Shown here: positions 1 to 8,534 of the stretch, piece by piece
Position numbering within the stretch: position 1 is the stretch's first letter
Layout of the letters: every line of letters starts with the position of its first letter
Assembly: GCF_026786305.1 (NCBI RefSeq)
Contig: NZ_JAJAYI010000045.1
Location: 1-55,056, forward strand
Direction of reading: 5' to 3'
DNA length: 55,056 bases
Source of the DNA: Cryobacterium sp.
GTDB lineage: Bacteria > Actinomycetota > Actinomycetes > Actinomycetales > Microbacteriaceae
Program-made: the position numbers and the translations under genes
Notes under the pieces: model-generated
Seen by the model: the letters and a program-made list of their open reading frames with translations, nothing else
Database searches by the model: none
Told to the model about the DNA's origin: nothing

Positions 1-97
1 ACCCCACACACCCCCTCAAAAAACAACCTAAAAAACCCCCCCCCCCCCCCCCCCCGCGGGCGCCGCGGGGGGGGCGGGGGGCGCCCCCCCCCGGGCC
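1..97. other. low-complexity window edge
   Basis: This stretch is almost entirely runs of C, then G, then C (for example more than twenty consecutive C around 36-55). It resembles unreliable sequence at a contig edge rather than biology. The transposase reading frame that begins at 98 is probably cut by it, so the true 5' end of that element cannot be seen. Confidence 0.7.
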
Positions 98-1063
98 GTG
101 GGCCGGTCGCGGGCGACGCACTACCGCCAACACCCGCGGTCGCCAAGACCACCGTCATCGCCGCGGCCCCGGCCGGAGCCGGCGAAGCAGCCGCGCGCGC
201 TGACCGAGCTGGAGTGCGCCGCTGTTCTGGAGATGCTGCGGTCCAAGCGGTTCGTGGATAAGGCGCCGGCGGAGATCCAGGCGATCCTCCTCGACGAGGG
301 CACATACCTGTGCTCAGTGGCGACGATGTATCGTCTGCTCCGCGCCCACGGCGAGACCGGGGAGCGTCGTGCTCAGGCCGAGCACCCGGCACGCATCAAG
401 CCCGAACTCATCGCGACGGGACCCAACATGACCTGGTCGTGGGACATCTCGAAGCTCAAGGGTCCGGCCAAATGGTCGTACTTCCACTTGTATACGATTA
501 TCGACATTTACTCGCGGTACGTCGTCGGGTGGATGGTCGCCACCAGGGAATCCGCCGAGCTGGCTGAGCGGCTCCTGCTCGACACGATCGAGAAGCAGAA
601 CATTCGCCGTGATCAGCTGACGATCCACTCCGACAACGGGTCCTCGATGGCGTCGAAACCCGTCGCGTTTCTGCTTGCCGACCTGGGCGTGACCACGTCG
701 CACTCCCGCCCACATACGAGTAATGACAATCCATTTTCCGAGTCGCATTTCACGATTGTGAAGTATCGGCCCGAGTTCCCCGATCGGTTCTACACCCTCG
801 CCGAGGCACGCTCATTCTGCACCGAATTCTACGACTGGTACAACGGTGAACATCGCCATTCGGGCATTGGAATGCACACCCCGTTCAACGTCCACCACGG
901 CCGCGCACCCGCCATCCAGCACGCCCGCGCCCGCGTTCTGACGACCGCCTATGCCAAGCACCCCGAACGCTTCGTTCGGAAGCTCCCGCAGCCGCCAACA
1001 TTCCCGACGAAGACGTGGATCAACGAACCCGAAAAGGAAGGAACGAACTCAATGACCGGCTAA
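98..1063 (+). CDS. IS3-type DDE transposase (OrfB-like), 5' end uncertain
   Basis: The 321-residue frame carries an rve-type integrase core. The catalytic triad is visible as D116 in TWSWDISKLKG, D179 in IHSDNGS and E215 in NPFSESHF. A helix-turn-helix-like segment precedes it at about residues 35-85. The C-terminal part (FYDWYNGEHRHSGIGMHTP) is typical of IS3-family OrfB, which cuts and joins the element ends. OrfA and the left terminal repeat are not visible because the window edge is low-complexity. The annotated ATG gives MGRSRATHYR, which resembles an internal family sequence (SRATYYR), so the protein is probably truncated or translated by frameshift from an upstream OrfA. It could be active only if the rest of the element exists beyond this contig. 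Confidence 0.8.
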   Translation: MGRSRATHYRQHPRSPRPPSSPRPRPEPAKQPRALTELECAAVLEMLRSKRFVDKAPAEIQAILLDEGTYLCSVATMYRLLRAHGETGERRAQAEHPARIKPELIATGPNMTWSWDISKLKGPAKWSYFHLYTIIDIYSRYVVGWMVATRESAELAERLLLDTIEKQNIRRDQLTIHSDNGSSMASKPVAFLLADLGVTTSHSRPHTSNDNPFSESHFTIVKYRPEFPDRFYTLAEARSFCTEFYDWYNGEHRHSGIGMHTPFNVHHGRAPAIQHARARVLTTAYAKHPERFVRKLPQPPTFPTKTWINEPEKEGTNSMTG

Positions 1064-1082
1064 AGAAACTGACTCATAAAGG

Positions 1083-1112
1083 TTGACATCTTCCGCAGCG
1101 GCAGGCGAATTA
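1083..1112 (+). promoter_or_regulatory. possible promoter in the IS right end reading outward
   Basis: Just after the transposase stop is TTGACA (1083-1088), followed 18 bp later by GAATTA (1107-1112). The sequence lies where the right end of the IS would be. Outward -35 boxes in IS ends are known to build promoters for neighbours. The spacing is plausible, the -10 is weak, and there is no direct evidence of transcription. Confidence 0.3.
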
Positions 1113-1201
1113 CTGGCTCGATCTGGGGGTTGACGACGCCGGTCCGAGGCTGGAACTGTAAGCGTGTCTACACTCCGCAGCCGAGTACCTAGGGGAAGAA
1201 A

Positions 1202-2431
1202 TTGTTGGATTCACGTCGCAATAAATCTACGTTGTTGAGCGCTTTTTTACCCAGGCTGAACCCAGCCCCCCGTGTCACAGCGCTTCTGGCGGTGCTCGCC
1301 CTCGCTGCGGGCCTGGGGCTGGTGGCCCCAACAGCCGCGGTCGCGGAGAGCATCGGGACCGGAGCGGTCTCGATCAAGGGCCAAAGTTCCGAACTCGTCC
1401 CCGGGACGACCGTCGAGATCCGTCAGGGCGACTGTACCGGGGCGGCCGTGTGGCGCACCACAACCGGGAGCACCCCGAGCGCCTACGGCGCGTTCGGCAT
1501 CGGCCTCACGCCAGGCCAATACTGCATCGTCACCCTCGCTGTTCCAGCCCCGTACGGCATGCCGACCGGCAACACGCTGTTTCAGATGAGCTCGGGAAAC
1601 GGCAATTGGGTCACGGTCTGGCTTCCCGGACCGATCTCCGGAGCCCTTGTCGCCAAGAACTCGCTGGGATACGGCGTCAACGGCGTGACCGCCCTCATCC
1701 GCCAGGGTTCCTGCGTGTCCCAAGGTCAGGGCGTGTGGCAGAACTCGACTGCGACCAACCAATGGTCTGACGGCGGCTTTGGAATCTCCCTACTTCCCGG
1801 AACATACTGCACGACCGTCGTCGGGGCCCCGTGGGACTACTCGATTCCCGCGCCGACGGAGACGGTCGTATCCGCTCCTGGACCCATTTGGATCACCGTG
1901 TGGATGCCCTCCAAGGTTGTACAAGGACAAGGCGACGCCGTCATTCCTGTGTCCATGACATCGGATCAGAAGATCGTGGAGTTCACGTGTTCCGACTGCG
2001 ACTCCAACGTGATCGTCAACGCCCAGGGACCCAATTCGAGTTATGACCTGCTCATCAACAAGATCGGGCCGTACCCGGTTGGTCGAATGCTCGTCGGTTT
2101 CCTGGACTGGGACAGTCAGAAATACGACCAGATTGTCGTCCACGCCAGCGGGCATTGGACACTGTCGATTCTAGACCTCGACATGATCAGGTCCGCTGAG
2201 TCAAGCATTTCGGGAACAGGAGATGACGTCGTTTTTCTTACGAATCCTGGAACGTTTGCCACCATATCGAACCACGGATCATCTAATTTCGTAGTGTGGG
2301 CAACGGATCCGGTTTCCGGAATTGACCTTTTCGTGAACACAATCGGCGATTACTGGGGCACAACACCGATCTCGTCTCCGTCGATAATCCAGATCACCTC
2401 TAACGGATCCTGGTCGATCACCACAGGCTAG
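1202..2431 (+). CDS. secreted two-repeat beta-sandwich-like protein, function unknown
   Basis: The start is TTG at 1202 (a second TTG follows at 1205) preceded by GGGGAAG. A signal peptide is clear: basic N-terminus, hydrophobic core at about residues 25-42, and AVA cleavage near residue 48. The mature protein contains two copies of a roughly 70-residue unit (about 71-140 and 163-234). Each has an IRQG-x-C start, a W, a GxFGI(G/S)L-x-PG-x-YC middle with paired cysteines (78/108 and 171/203), and a WITVW-type end. This resembles Cna-B/carboxypeptidase-regulatory-like folds. The C-terminal half holds two looser units (about 255-325 and 345-405) ending in WTLSI and WSITTG. I cannot assign a function. 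It stands alone between an IS and an IS remnant, which suggests acquired DNA. Confidence 0.7.
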   Translation: MLDSRRNKSTLLSAFLPRLNPAPRVTALLAVLALAAGLGLVAPTAAVAESIGTGAVSIKGQSSELVPGTTVEIRQGDCTGAAVWRTTTGSTPSAYGAFGIGLTPGQYCIVTLAVPAPYGMPTGNTLFQMSSGNGNWVTVWLPGPISGALVAKNSLGYGVNGVTALIRQGSCVSQGQGVWQNSTATNQWSDGGFGISLLPGTYCTTVVGAPWDYSIPAPTETVVSAPGPIWITVWMPSKVVQGQGDAVIPVSMTSDQKIVEFTCSDCDSNVIVNAQGPNSSYDLLINKIGPYPVGRMLVGFLDWDSQKYDQIVVHASGHWTLSILDLDMIRSAESSISGTGDDVVFLTNPGTFATISNHGSSNFVVWATDPVSGIDLFVNTIGDYWGTTPISSPSIIQITSNGSWSITTG

Positions 2432-2440
2432 ATCACGCTT

Positions 2441-2471
2441 CGAGTGGGGCCGGCGCCCCCGACTCCACTCG
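2441..2471 (+). terminator. stem-loop after the secreted-protein gene
   Basis: CGAGTGG (2441-2447) pairs with CCACTCG (2465-2471), enclosing a GC-rich inner stem (GGGGC/GCCCC). It begins 10 nt after the stop codon. There is no U-tract, so termination by this hairpin is only inferred. Confidence 0.45.
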
Positions 2472-2592
2472 GGGACAGCGGTCCGGACTTGGCCAGGTGC
2501 GAATTACTGACGTGTGTCAGTGACGGTTGAATTCCCTTCAGAGTCGACGGTTGAAAACTAGTCCACTCGCAGCAGCATCGGGCGCCGTAAGA

Positions 2593-3240
2593 ATGGAAAC
2601 GTTTCGAACGCCAGGCCCGAACGACCGCTGGCAGATCGACGGCACGATGGCCGCTCGGGGCGACGGTTCGAAGGTGTGGATCCGTTAACCTGCTCGATGA
2701 CCACGCCCGGTACGCGATCGGCGCGACAGAGGTCAGACGCTTCACCGCGCACGCAGCTTGGAAGGCGATGGAGACAGCGATCGCTGAGCATGGCGAACCA
2801 CGGCAGCGTATCAGCGACAACGGGCTGCAGTTCAACTCGAGAAAAGGGCAGAAGTCGGTGTTCCGCCCGGAGAGCCTCACCGGGTTGAACATGCACCAAC
2901 TGAACTCGTGGCCCCGGCACCCGCAGACGTACGGAAAGCTTGAGCGTTTCCACTGCGCGTTTGAAGAGTTCTATGTTTACCGCGGCACCACCGCCGCGAT
3001 AGTCGAGATGCAGATGCTGTGCAATGAGTTCCACTGGCACTACAACCACGAAGGACCCCCCCCGCTCCCTCGACCAGCAGACCCCCCGCAGTCGTCTATG
3101 TCACTTCACGGAAGATGACACCCCGGACGTGCGCCGTTGCGGCAACACGGGACCGCGGGTGCGGACCGTCTCGAAAAGCGGCTCGATCAAATCCCGGCAG
3201 AATAAGATCAACCTCGGAATTCGTTGTCGGGCCAGATAGT
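2593..3240 (+). pseudogene. IS481-type transposase remnant, at least two frameshifts
   Basis: Three reading frames must be joined to read a transposase. METFRTPGPNDRWQIDG up to WI at about 2680 is in one frame. VNLLDDHARYAIGAT through SDNGLQF and HPQTYGKLERFH to WHYNHE is in a second. RSLDQQTPRSR onward after an eight-C run at 3056-3063 is in a third. The first break is one extra base near 2681-2684; the second is at the C homopolymer. The visible triad regions (WQID, SDNG, GKLERFH) are those of IS481-family enzymes. The N-terminal HTH is absent. The tail up to about 3412 in another frame may also belong to the element, and GCATGTCCTGACGACGAAGT near 3422 resembles an IS481-type end. Sequencing error at the C run is possible for the second break only. 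Confidence 0.7.
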
Positions 3241-3518
3241 ACATGTCACCGAAGCGAAAGGCTTCGTCACCGTGCACCTCGTCGTCGACGACGATCGACT
3301 GCTCCGCGAGATCGTCGACCTCGGCCCCGTCGGCACGGACCACGGTAATGGCAACATACGCGGTCGGCCACGGAGCAACCCGCAGACCAAAGCACAACAG
3401 AGGGAATATTAAGCTGCGAGGCATGTCCTGACGACGAAGTGTCATGGAATTCCCCGGGCCAAACAGTTCGCCAACTGCAATCCTGGGCAGTTCTTCGCGC
3501 AGTCCTAGCGGACCAATC

Positions 3519-4382
3519 TCAGACTGCGACGAGCCCGTTGAGGTACTTGCCATAGCCGCTCTTCTGCAACGGGGCCGCGAGAACGGCGAGCTGCTTGGAG
3601 TCGATCCAGCCGGCGCGCCAAGCGATCTCCTCGATGCAGCCGACCTTGTAGCCCTGCCGGTCCTCAATCACGCGCACGTACTCCGAGGCCTGCATCATCG
3701 ACTTGAAGGTTCCGGTGTCGAGCCACGCGGTGCCGCGGTCGAGCACCTGCACCTGCAGCTTGCCATCGGCCAGGTACCGTTCATTAACGGTGCTGATTTC
3801 CAGTTCGCCACGCTCGCTCGGTTCGATGGACTTGGCGATCTCGATGACCGAGTTGTCGTAGAAGTAGAGGCCGGGAACGGCATAGTTGCTCTTCGGCTTG
3901 GCCGGCTTCTCCTCGATGGAGATGGCGGTCCCGTTATCGTCGAACTCGACGACACCATAGGCCTTGGGATTACTGACGTGGTAGGCGAAGATTCGCGCAC
4001 CCTCCAGTTCATAGTTTCCCCGCAGGGCTGAACCGAGGCCGGCGCCATGGAAGATGTTGTCGCCGAGCACGAGGGCGACGCTGTCGTCGCCGATAAAGTC
4101 CTCGCCGATGATGAACGCCTGGGCGAGGCCGTCCGGGGACGGCTGAACAGCGTACTCAATGCGGATGCCTATGTCAGATCCGTCGCCGAGCAGCGCGCGG
4201 AACTGATCGTTGTATTCGGGGGTCGTGATGACGAGAATCTCTTTTATTCCCGCCATCATGAGCGTCGACAAGGGATAGTAGATCATCGGCTTGTCATAGA
4301 TTGGCATAAGCTGCTTCGAAATGCCCTTGGTGATCGGCCACAGGCGTGTGCCTGAACCGCCGGCGAGAATAATTCCGCGCAT
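3519..4382 (-). CDS. rfbA: glucose-1-phosphate thymidylyltransferase
   Basis: This enzyme makes dTDP-glucose from glucose-1-phosphate and dTTP, the first step of dTDP-L-rhamnose synthesis in the cytoplasm. The 287-residue length is standard. The nucleotide-binding signature GGSGTRLWP is at residues 8-16 with [11 protein letters not shown] after it. DGLAQAF (84-90) and the metal/sugar site LGDNIFHG (106-113) follow, and the C-terminal motif AWLDTGTF is present. It is the second gene of a leftward pair with rfbC, 6 bp downstream of it. No gene lies between its stop and the IS481-type remnant. Confidence 0.96.
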   Translation of the reverse strand: MRGIILAGGSGTRLWPITKGISKQLMPIYDKPMIYYPLSTLMMAGIKEILVITTPEYNDQFRALLGDGSDIGIRIEYAVQPSPDGLAQAFIIGEDFIGDDSVALVLGDNIFHGAGLGSALRGNYELEGARIFAYHVSNPKAYGVVEFDDNGTAISIEEKPAKPKSNYAVPGLYFYDNSVIEIAKSIEPSERGELEISTVNERYLADGKLQVQVLDRGTAWLDTGTFKSMMQASEYVRVIEDRQGYKVGCIEEIAWRAGWIDSKQLAVLAAPLQKSGYGKYLNGLVAV

Positions 4383-4388
4383 AGTGGG

Positions 4389-4997
4389 TTATTTCCTGTC
4401 GTTGAGGATGTCATAGTAGGCGCGGGCTGCCGCCCACGTGGGGAGCAGGCCGCTTGCCACGGCCTCGGCCAGGCTCGGGGCATCCGTGTCTTTTGGTGAG
4501 AGCAGCAGTTCGCCGGCTTGGGGCGGAAAGACCAAGCCAACCTCGGGGTCGACGGGGTTGATGCCGTGCTCGCGGCCCGGGCTAAACGTGCTGTTGACCA
4601 GGTAGCTGACGGTGGCGTTGTCGGTCAGCGCCACGAAGCAGTGCCCAAGGCCCTCGGCAATATAGACGGCGCGGCGGTCGGTGTCGTCGAGCAGCACACT
4701 GTCCCACTGGCCAAACGTTGGCGAACCGACCCGAATATCAATGATGTAGTCGAGAACGGCGCCGTGCACGGCGGTGACGTATTTGGCTTGGCTCGGGGGA
4801 ACATCCGCGAAGTGGATGCCGCGCACCGAGCCACGCTTGGAGACCGACGTGTTGGCCTGAGCCAGGTCGAGTTTGTGTCCGACCTTCTCTTCGAGCTTGT
4901 CGAAGCGGTACCACTCGAGGAACGTTCCCCGGTCGTCACAGAATTGCTTCGGGGTGATCTCGTAGGAATCGGGGATAGAGAGCTCTCGAATCTGCAC
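4389..4997 (-). CDS. rfbC: dTDP-4-dehydrorhamnose 3,5-epimerase
   Basis: This is a 202-residue cupin-fold epimerase that converts dTDP-4-keto-6-deoxyglucose to dTDP-4-keto-rhamnose. The RGIHF motif at 59-63 places the catalytic His62. The PGREHGINPVDPEVG segment (about 140-154) and SPKDTDAPSL (167-176) are family hallmarks, and Tyr132 lies where the family has its catalytic tyrosine. The start is GTG at 4997. A TAGACT hexamer ends only 7 nt before it on the minus strand, and no Shine-Dalgarno is visible, so the mRNA may be leaderless. The gene is divergent from rfbB across 73 bp. Confidence 0.94.
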   Translation of the reverse strand: MQIRELSIPDSYEITPKQFCDDRGTFLEWYRFDKLEEKVGHKLDLAQANTSVSKRGSVRGIHFADVPPSQAKYVTAVHGAVLDYIIDIRVGSPTFGQWDSVLLDDTDRRAVYIAEGLGHCFVALTDNATVSYLVNSTFSPGREHGINPVDPEVGLVFPPQAGELLLSPKDTDAPSLAEAVASGLLPTWAAARAYYDILNDRK

Positions 4998-5070
4998 GTT
5001 TGGCAGTCTACCAATTTGGGTCCGGTAGAATCACGGAGGCCACTGAAGCGAACAGAACGGTTACTCCTCT
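4998..5070. promoter_or_regulatory. divergent promoter region between rfbC and rfbB
   Basis: The 73-bp gap separates the two arms of the rhamnose locus. On the plus strand TAGAAT (5026-5031) could be a -10 for rfbB with a short leader. On the minus strand TAGACT (complement of 5005-5010) could be a -10 for rfbC, 7 nt before its GTG. The -35 boxes are not convincing. Confidence 0.4.
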
Positions 5071-6057
5071 ATGAAGATTCTCGTCACCGGCGGCGCCGGT
5101 TTTATCGGCTCCAACTTTGTTCGACGCACGATTGAAGACAAATATCCGGGCCTCGAGGGCGCCGAGGTCGTCGTGCTCGACGCACTGACATACTCGGGCA
5201 ACCTTGAAAACCTCGCTCCGATCGCCGAGTCACCGCGCTACTCCTTTGTGCACGGCGACATTCGCGACGGCAAGCTGCTCGACACCCTGTTTCCTGGGCT
5301 CGACGCGGTTGTGCACTTCGCCGCCGAAAGCCACGTGGACCGTTCCGTGATGGACTCGACGATCTTTGTGGAAACCAACGTGCTGGGCACGCAGCAGCTG
5401 CTCGATGCCGCGCTGCGCCACAAACTGGCCCGGTTCGTTCACGTCTCCACCGACGAGGTCTACGGCTCGATTGCCGAAGGCTCCTGGAACGAAGAACGCG
5501 CGCTCGAGCCCAACTCCCCCTACTCCGCCTCGAAGGCCGGCAGCGACCTGCTCGCCCGCAGCTACCACCGCACCCACGGCCTCAACGTGTCGATCACCCG
5601 TTGCAGCAACAACTACGGCCCGTACCACTTTCCCGAAAAGGTCATTCCGCTGTTCGTGAGCAACCTGATCGACGATTTGCACGTTCCCCTCTACGGCGAG
5701 GGCAACAACATTCGGGACTGGCTGCACGTTGACGACCACACCCGCGCTATCGCCATGGTGCTCGTCGGCGGCCGCGCCGGCGAGATCTACAACATTGGCG
5801 GCGGCACCGAGCTGACCAACAGGGAGCTCACCCAGCTGCTGCTCGACTCGACCGACAAGGACTGGTCATACGTTGACCGCGTCGCTGACCGTCTCGGCCA
5901 CGACCTGCGCTACTCGGTGGATATCTCAAAGATTCAGGCCGAACTCGGCTACGCCCCCGAGGTTTCGTTCGAGCAGGGCCTCGCCGACGTCGTGCAGTGG
6001 TACCGCGACAACCGCCAGTGGTGGGAACCGCTCAAGGCCCGTGCGGCGCTGAACTAG
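5071..6057 (+). CDS. rfbB: dTDP-glucose 4,6-dehydratase
   Basis: This 328-residue extended SDR makes dTDP-4-keto-6-deoxyglucose. The NAD-binding loop TGGAGFIG is at 6-13. The catalytic STDEVYG stretch (126-132) supplies the Thr-Asp-Glu of this family, and the YSASK pair (Y151, K155) is intact. RCSNNYGPYHFPEK and NIRDWLHVDDH are further hallmarks. The gene is followed after 1 bp by rfbD, so the two are surely cotranscribed. Confidence 0.96.
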   Translation: MKILVTGGAGFIGSNFVRRTIEDKYPGLEGAEVVVLDALTYSGNLENLAPIAESPRYSFVHGDIRDGKLLDTLFPGLDAVVHFAAESHVDRSVMDSTIFVETNVLGTQQLLDAALRHKLARFVHVSTDEVYGSIAEGSWNEERALEPNSPYSASKAGSDLLARSYHRTHGLNVSITRCSNNYGPYHFPEKVIPLFVSNLIDDLHVPLYGEGNNIRDWLHVDDHTRAIAMVLVGGRAGEIYNIGGGTELTNRELTQLLLDSTDKDWSYVDRVADRLGHDLRYSVDISKIQAELGYAPEVSFEQGLADVVQWYRDNRQWWEPLKARAALN

Positions 6058-6058
6058 C

Positions 6059-6913
6059 ATGACCCGCTATCTGATTACCGGCGCGACCGGCATGCTGGGG
6101 CGCGACCTGCAGACGGCGTTGGCTGGCCGCGAGGTGACGGCTCTCGGCCGCGACGACCTCGACGTGACCGACCTTGACGCGGTACGGGCCGCCGCCCTGG
6201 GCCACGACGTGATCATCAACGCCGCCGCGTACACCAAGGTCGACGACGCCGAAACGAACGAAGACGAGGCCTACCAGGTGAACGCGGTGGGGCCGCGTAA
6301 CCTCGCGGCGGCGGCATCCGCTCTGCATGCAAAGCTCGTGCAGATTTCGACGGACTATGTCTTTGACGGCAGCGCCACCACGCCCTACACCGAGAACACT
6401 CCGCACAGCCCGATCTCGGCCTATGGCCGCACCAAGGCCGCCGGCGAAGACTTCGTGCTGGCGGAGACCGGCGCGCGCAGCTACATCGTGCGCACCGCCT
6501 GGCTGTATGGCAAGAACGGCCCGAACTTCGCCAAGACCATGCTGAAGCTCGCTGCCGCGCGGGACAGCCTGAGCGTCGTCAACGACCAGGTCGGCCAGCC
6601 CACCTGGACGGTGGATCTCGCCGCGCAGATCGTGCTGCTGCTCGACTCCGATGCGCCCGCCGGCACCTACCACGGCACGAATTCCGGCGTCGCGTCGAAG
6701 TTCGACCAGGCCCGCGACGTGTTTGCCCTGGCCGGACTCGACCCGGAACGCGTACTGCCCACCGATAGCTCGGCCTTTGTGCTGCCCGCGCCGCGGCCGG
6801 CCTATTCGGTGCTCGGCCACGCCTCCTGGGCTGCCGCCGGCCTCGCGCCGATGCGCAGCTGGCAGGACGCCCAGGCCGCCGCCTTCGCTGCGGGGGTCTT
6901 CGAGACAGCATGA
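6059..6913 (+). CDS. rfbD: dTDP-4-dehydrorhamnose reductase
   Basis: This is the last step of dTDP-L-rhamnose synthesis, an NAD(P)H-dependent reduction. The 284-residue protein has the Rossmann loop TGATGMLG (7-14), NAAAYTKVDDAE (about 54-65), STDYVFDG (97-104) and the Y122-x3-K126 active-site pair in AYGRTK. The stop overlaps the start of the glycosyltransferase gene (ATGA at 6910-6913), implying translational coupling. Confidence 0.95.
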   Translation: MTRYLITGATGMLGRDLQTALAGREVTALGRDDLDVTDLDAVRAAALGHDVIINAAAYTKVDDAETNEDEAYQVNAVGPRNLAAAASALHAKLVQISTDYVFDGSATTPYTENTPHSPISAYGRTKAAGEDFVLAETGARSYIVRTAWLYGKNGPNFAKTMLKLAAARDSLSVVNDQVGQPTWTVDLAAQIVLLLDSDAPAGTYHGTNSGVASKFDQARDVFALAGLDPERVLPTDSSAFVLPAPRPAYSVLGHASWAAAGLAPMRSWQDAQAAAFAAGVFETA

Positions 6914-8052
6914 TCACTCTGCGGGTAATCGTCGACCAGATGGTCGCCCCGGTTCCGGGCGGCGTCGGGCGTTACACCGAGGAACTCACCCGCGCGCTGA
7001 TTGCGACCGCGCCGGCCGAGTGCAACGTTGAGGGTATCGTCTCGTCGTCGCCGCCCGCACAGTATGAACTGATTGAGGCCGCGCTGCCCGGCCTGGCCAA
7101 CCTGCACAAGACGACGCTGGCCCGCCGCGAGCTGGCCGCGGCGTGGGCCCTCGGCGTGACCGCGTCGTCGGGCACCGGCCTGATTCATGCGCCGGGATTA
7201 CTCGCCCCGCTGCGCCGTCACAACCGTGCTGAGGACGGCACCCAGATTGCGGTGACCCTGCACGATGTGCTGGCCTGGACGCATCCGTCGTCGTTGACCC
7301 CAGCAACCGTGGCGTGGACCAAAGGCATGCTCAAACGCGCCCGCAAGCACGCCGACGCGATTGTCGTACCGAGCCACGCCGTGGCGCGGCAGCTGACCGA
7401 GATCATGGACCTGGGCGACCGGGTACGCGTGATCGGCGGCGCCGTGGGCCGCGGGCTCATGCTGCCGGCTATTCCCCTCGTGGAAGAGCGCCTGCAGGCT
7501 CTGGGGCTTCCGTCGCAATACATTCTGACCTCGGGGTCGCTGGACCCGCGCAAGGCCGTGACGGCGCTGATCACGGCGCTCGGGCTGCCGGGCGCGCCGG
7601 ACCTGCCGTTGATCGTGCTCGGGCCGGATACCTGGGGTGAGCTGGACCTGGCCTCGGTCGCCGATGAAGCCGGGCTGACGCCGGGGCGCGTGCGCGCGTT
7701 GTCGGGGCTGAGCGACTCGGATCTGGCGGTGGTGATTGCCCGGGCAAGCGTGTTCGTCTATCCGAGCCTGGAAGAAGGCTTCGCGCTGCCGATCATTGAA
7801 GCATTCCTACTTGGCACACCGGTCGTTCACTCTGACGCCCCGGCTTTGGTCGAAGCGGCGGGTGACGCCGGCGTCGCGGTGGAGCGCTCGAACGGGAAGG
7901 ATTACCCGGCGCGGCTCGTTGAGGCGGTGAACCGGGTGCTCGGCGACAGCGTGCTGCGCAACCGCATGAGCATCTTCGGTGGAGACAGGGCACGGGCGTT
8001 CAGCTGGCGGGACTCCGCCGAACGGGTCTGGCAGCTGCACGCGGATCTGTAG
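6910..8052 (+). CDS. glycosyltransferase family 4-type protein
   Basis: This 380-residue protein has the GT-B layout. The N-terminal domain has a glycine-rich acceptor-side loop (PVPGGVGRYTEELTRAL, about 14-30). The C-terminal nucleotide-sugar domain has SGSLDPRKA and the E-x7-E motif in EEGFALPIIEAFLLGTPVV (about 284-302). It overlaps rfbD by 4 bp and so probably uses the rhamnose donor or acts on the same glycan. The exact donor and acceptor cannot be read from sequence. A rhamnosyl- or mannosyl-transferase for cell-wall or surface polysaccharide is the likeliest role. Confidence 0.85.
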   Translation: MITLRVIVDQMVAPVPGGVGRYTEELTRALIATAPAECNVEGIVSSSPPAQYELIEAALPGLANLHKTTLARRELAAAWALGVTASSGTGLIHAPGLLAPLRRHNRAEDGTQIAVTLHDVLAWTHPSSLTPATVAWTKGMLKRARKHADAIVVPSHAVARQLTEIMDLGDRVRVIGGAVGRGLMLPAIPLVEERLQALGLPSQYILTSGSLDPRKAVTALITALGLPGAPDLPLIVLGPDTWGELDLASVADEAGLTPGRVRALSGLSDSDLAVVIARASVFVYPSLEEGFALPIIEAFLLGTPVVHSDAPALVEAAGDAGVAVERSNGKDYPARLVEAVNRVLGDSVLRNRMSIFGGDRARAFSWRDSAERVWQLHADL

Positions 8053-8055
8053 CCC

Positions 8056-8502
8056 ATGCGCACCGTCATCGGCCGACTTGTGGGAGACCAGCGCGTTCGG
8101 TTTCTCGCGGTCGGCGCCACGAACACGATCGTGGGGTATCTGGTCTTTTCAGCCTTCACGCTGTGGATTTTTGCGGGGGTGCACCTCGGCTATCTGCTGA
8201 GCCTCGCCCTGTCGTACGTGGTTGGCATCACCCTCGCCTTCGTGCTGTACCGGCGGTTCGTATTTCCCGTGCACGGCCACCTGCTGCGAGACTTTGCCCG
8301 GTTCGTGAGCGTCTACCTGGTGGCGATCGGCATCAACGCGGCCGCGCTGCCGCTGCTGGTTGAAGTGGCCCACGTACCGCCGCTGATCGCGCAGCTGATT
8401 ATTCTCGTGGTGACGACGGTGCTGAGCTTCTTCGGGCACAAGAAGTTCTCTTTTCGCCGAAGTGGTGCAGAGCAACCCCTTCCGGCATCGAACGCCGAAT
8501 GA
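8056..8502 (+). CDS. GtrA-family membrane protein (first copy)
   Basis: This 148-residue protein has four predicted membrane segments (about 15-40, 45-65, 80-100 and 105-128) and the GtrA N-terminal pattern RFLAVGATNTIVGYLVFSAF. The family is thought to flip or help move polyprenyl-linked sugars. It lies 3 bp after the glycosyltransferase gene and is the last gene of the rightward rhamnose arm. The charged C-terminal tail (HKKFSFRRSG) should be cytoplasmic. A second GtrA-like gene is at 14559. Confidence 0.85.
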   Translation: MRTVIGRLVGDQRVRFLAVGATNTIVGYLVFSAFTLWIFAGVHLGYLLSLALSYVVGITLAFVLYRRFVFPVHGHLLRDFARFVSVYLVAIGINAAALPLLVEVAHVPPLIAQLIILVVTTVLSFFGHKKFSFRRSGAEQPLPASNAE

Positions 8503-8534
8503 AACCCAGCGCGGCCAAGCAGCGTGGGTGAACC

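Noticed and set aside
3056..3063. Frameshift at the eight-C run as proof of pseudogene
   Set aside because: A homopolymer error could cause this break; the pseudogene call rests also on the separate indel near 2681 and the missing N-terminus.
3101..3667. Minus-strand 188-codon frame near the IS481-type remnant
   Set aside because: Overlaps rfbA and transposase debris without any recognisable domain.
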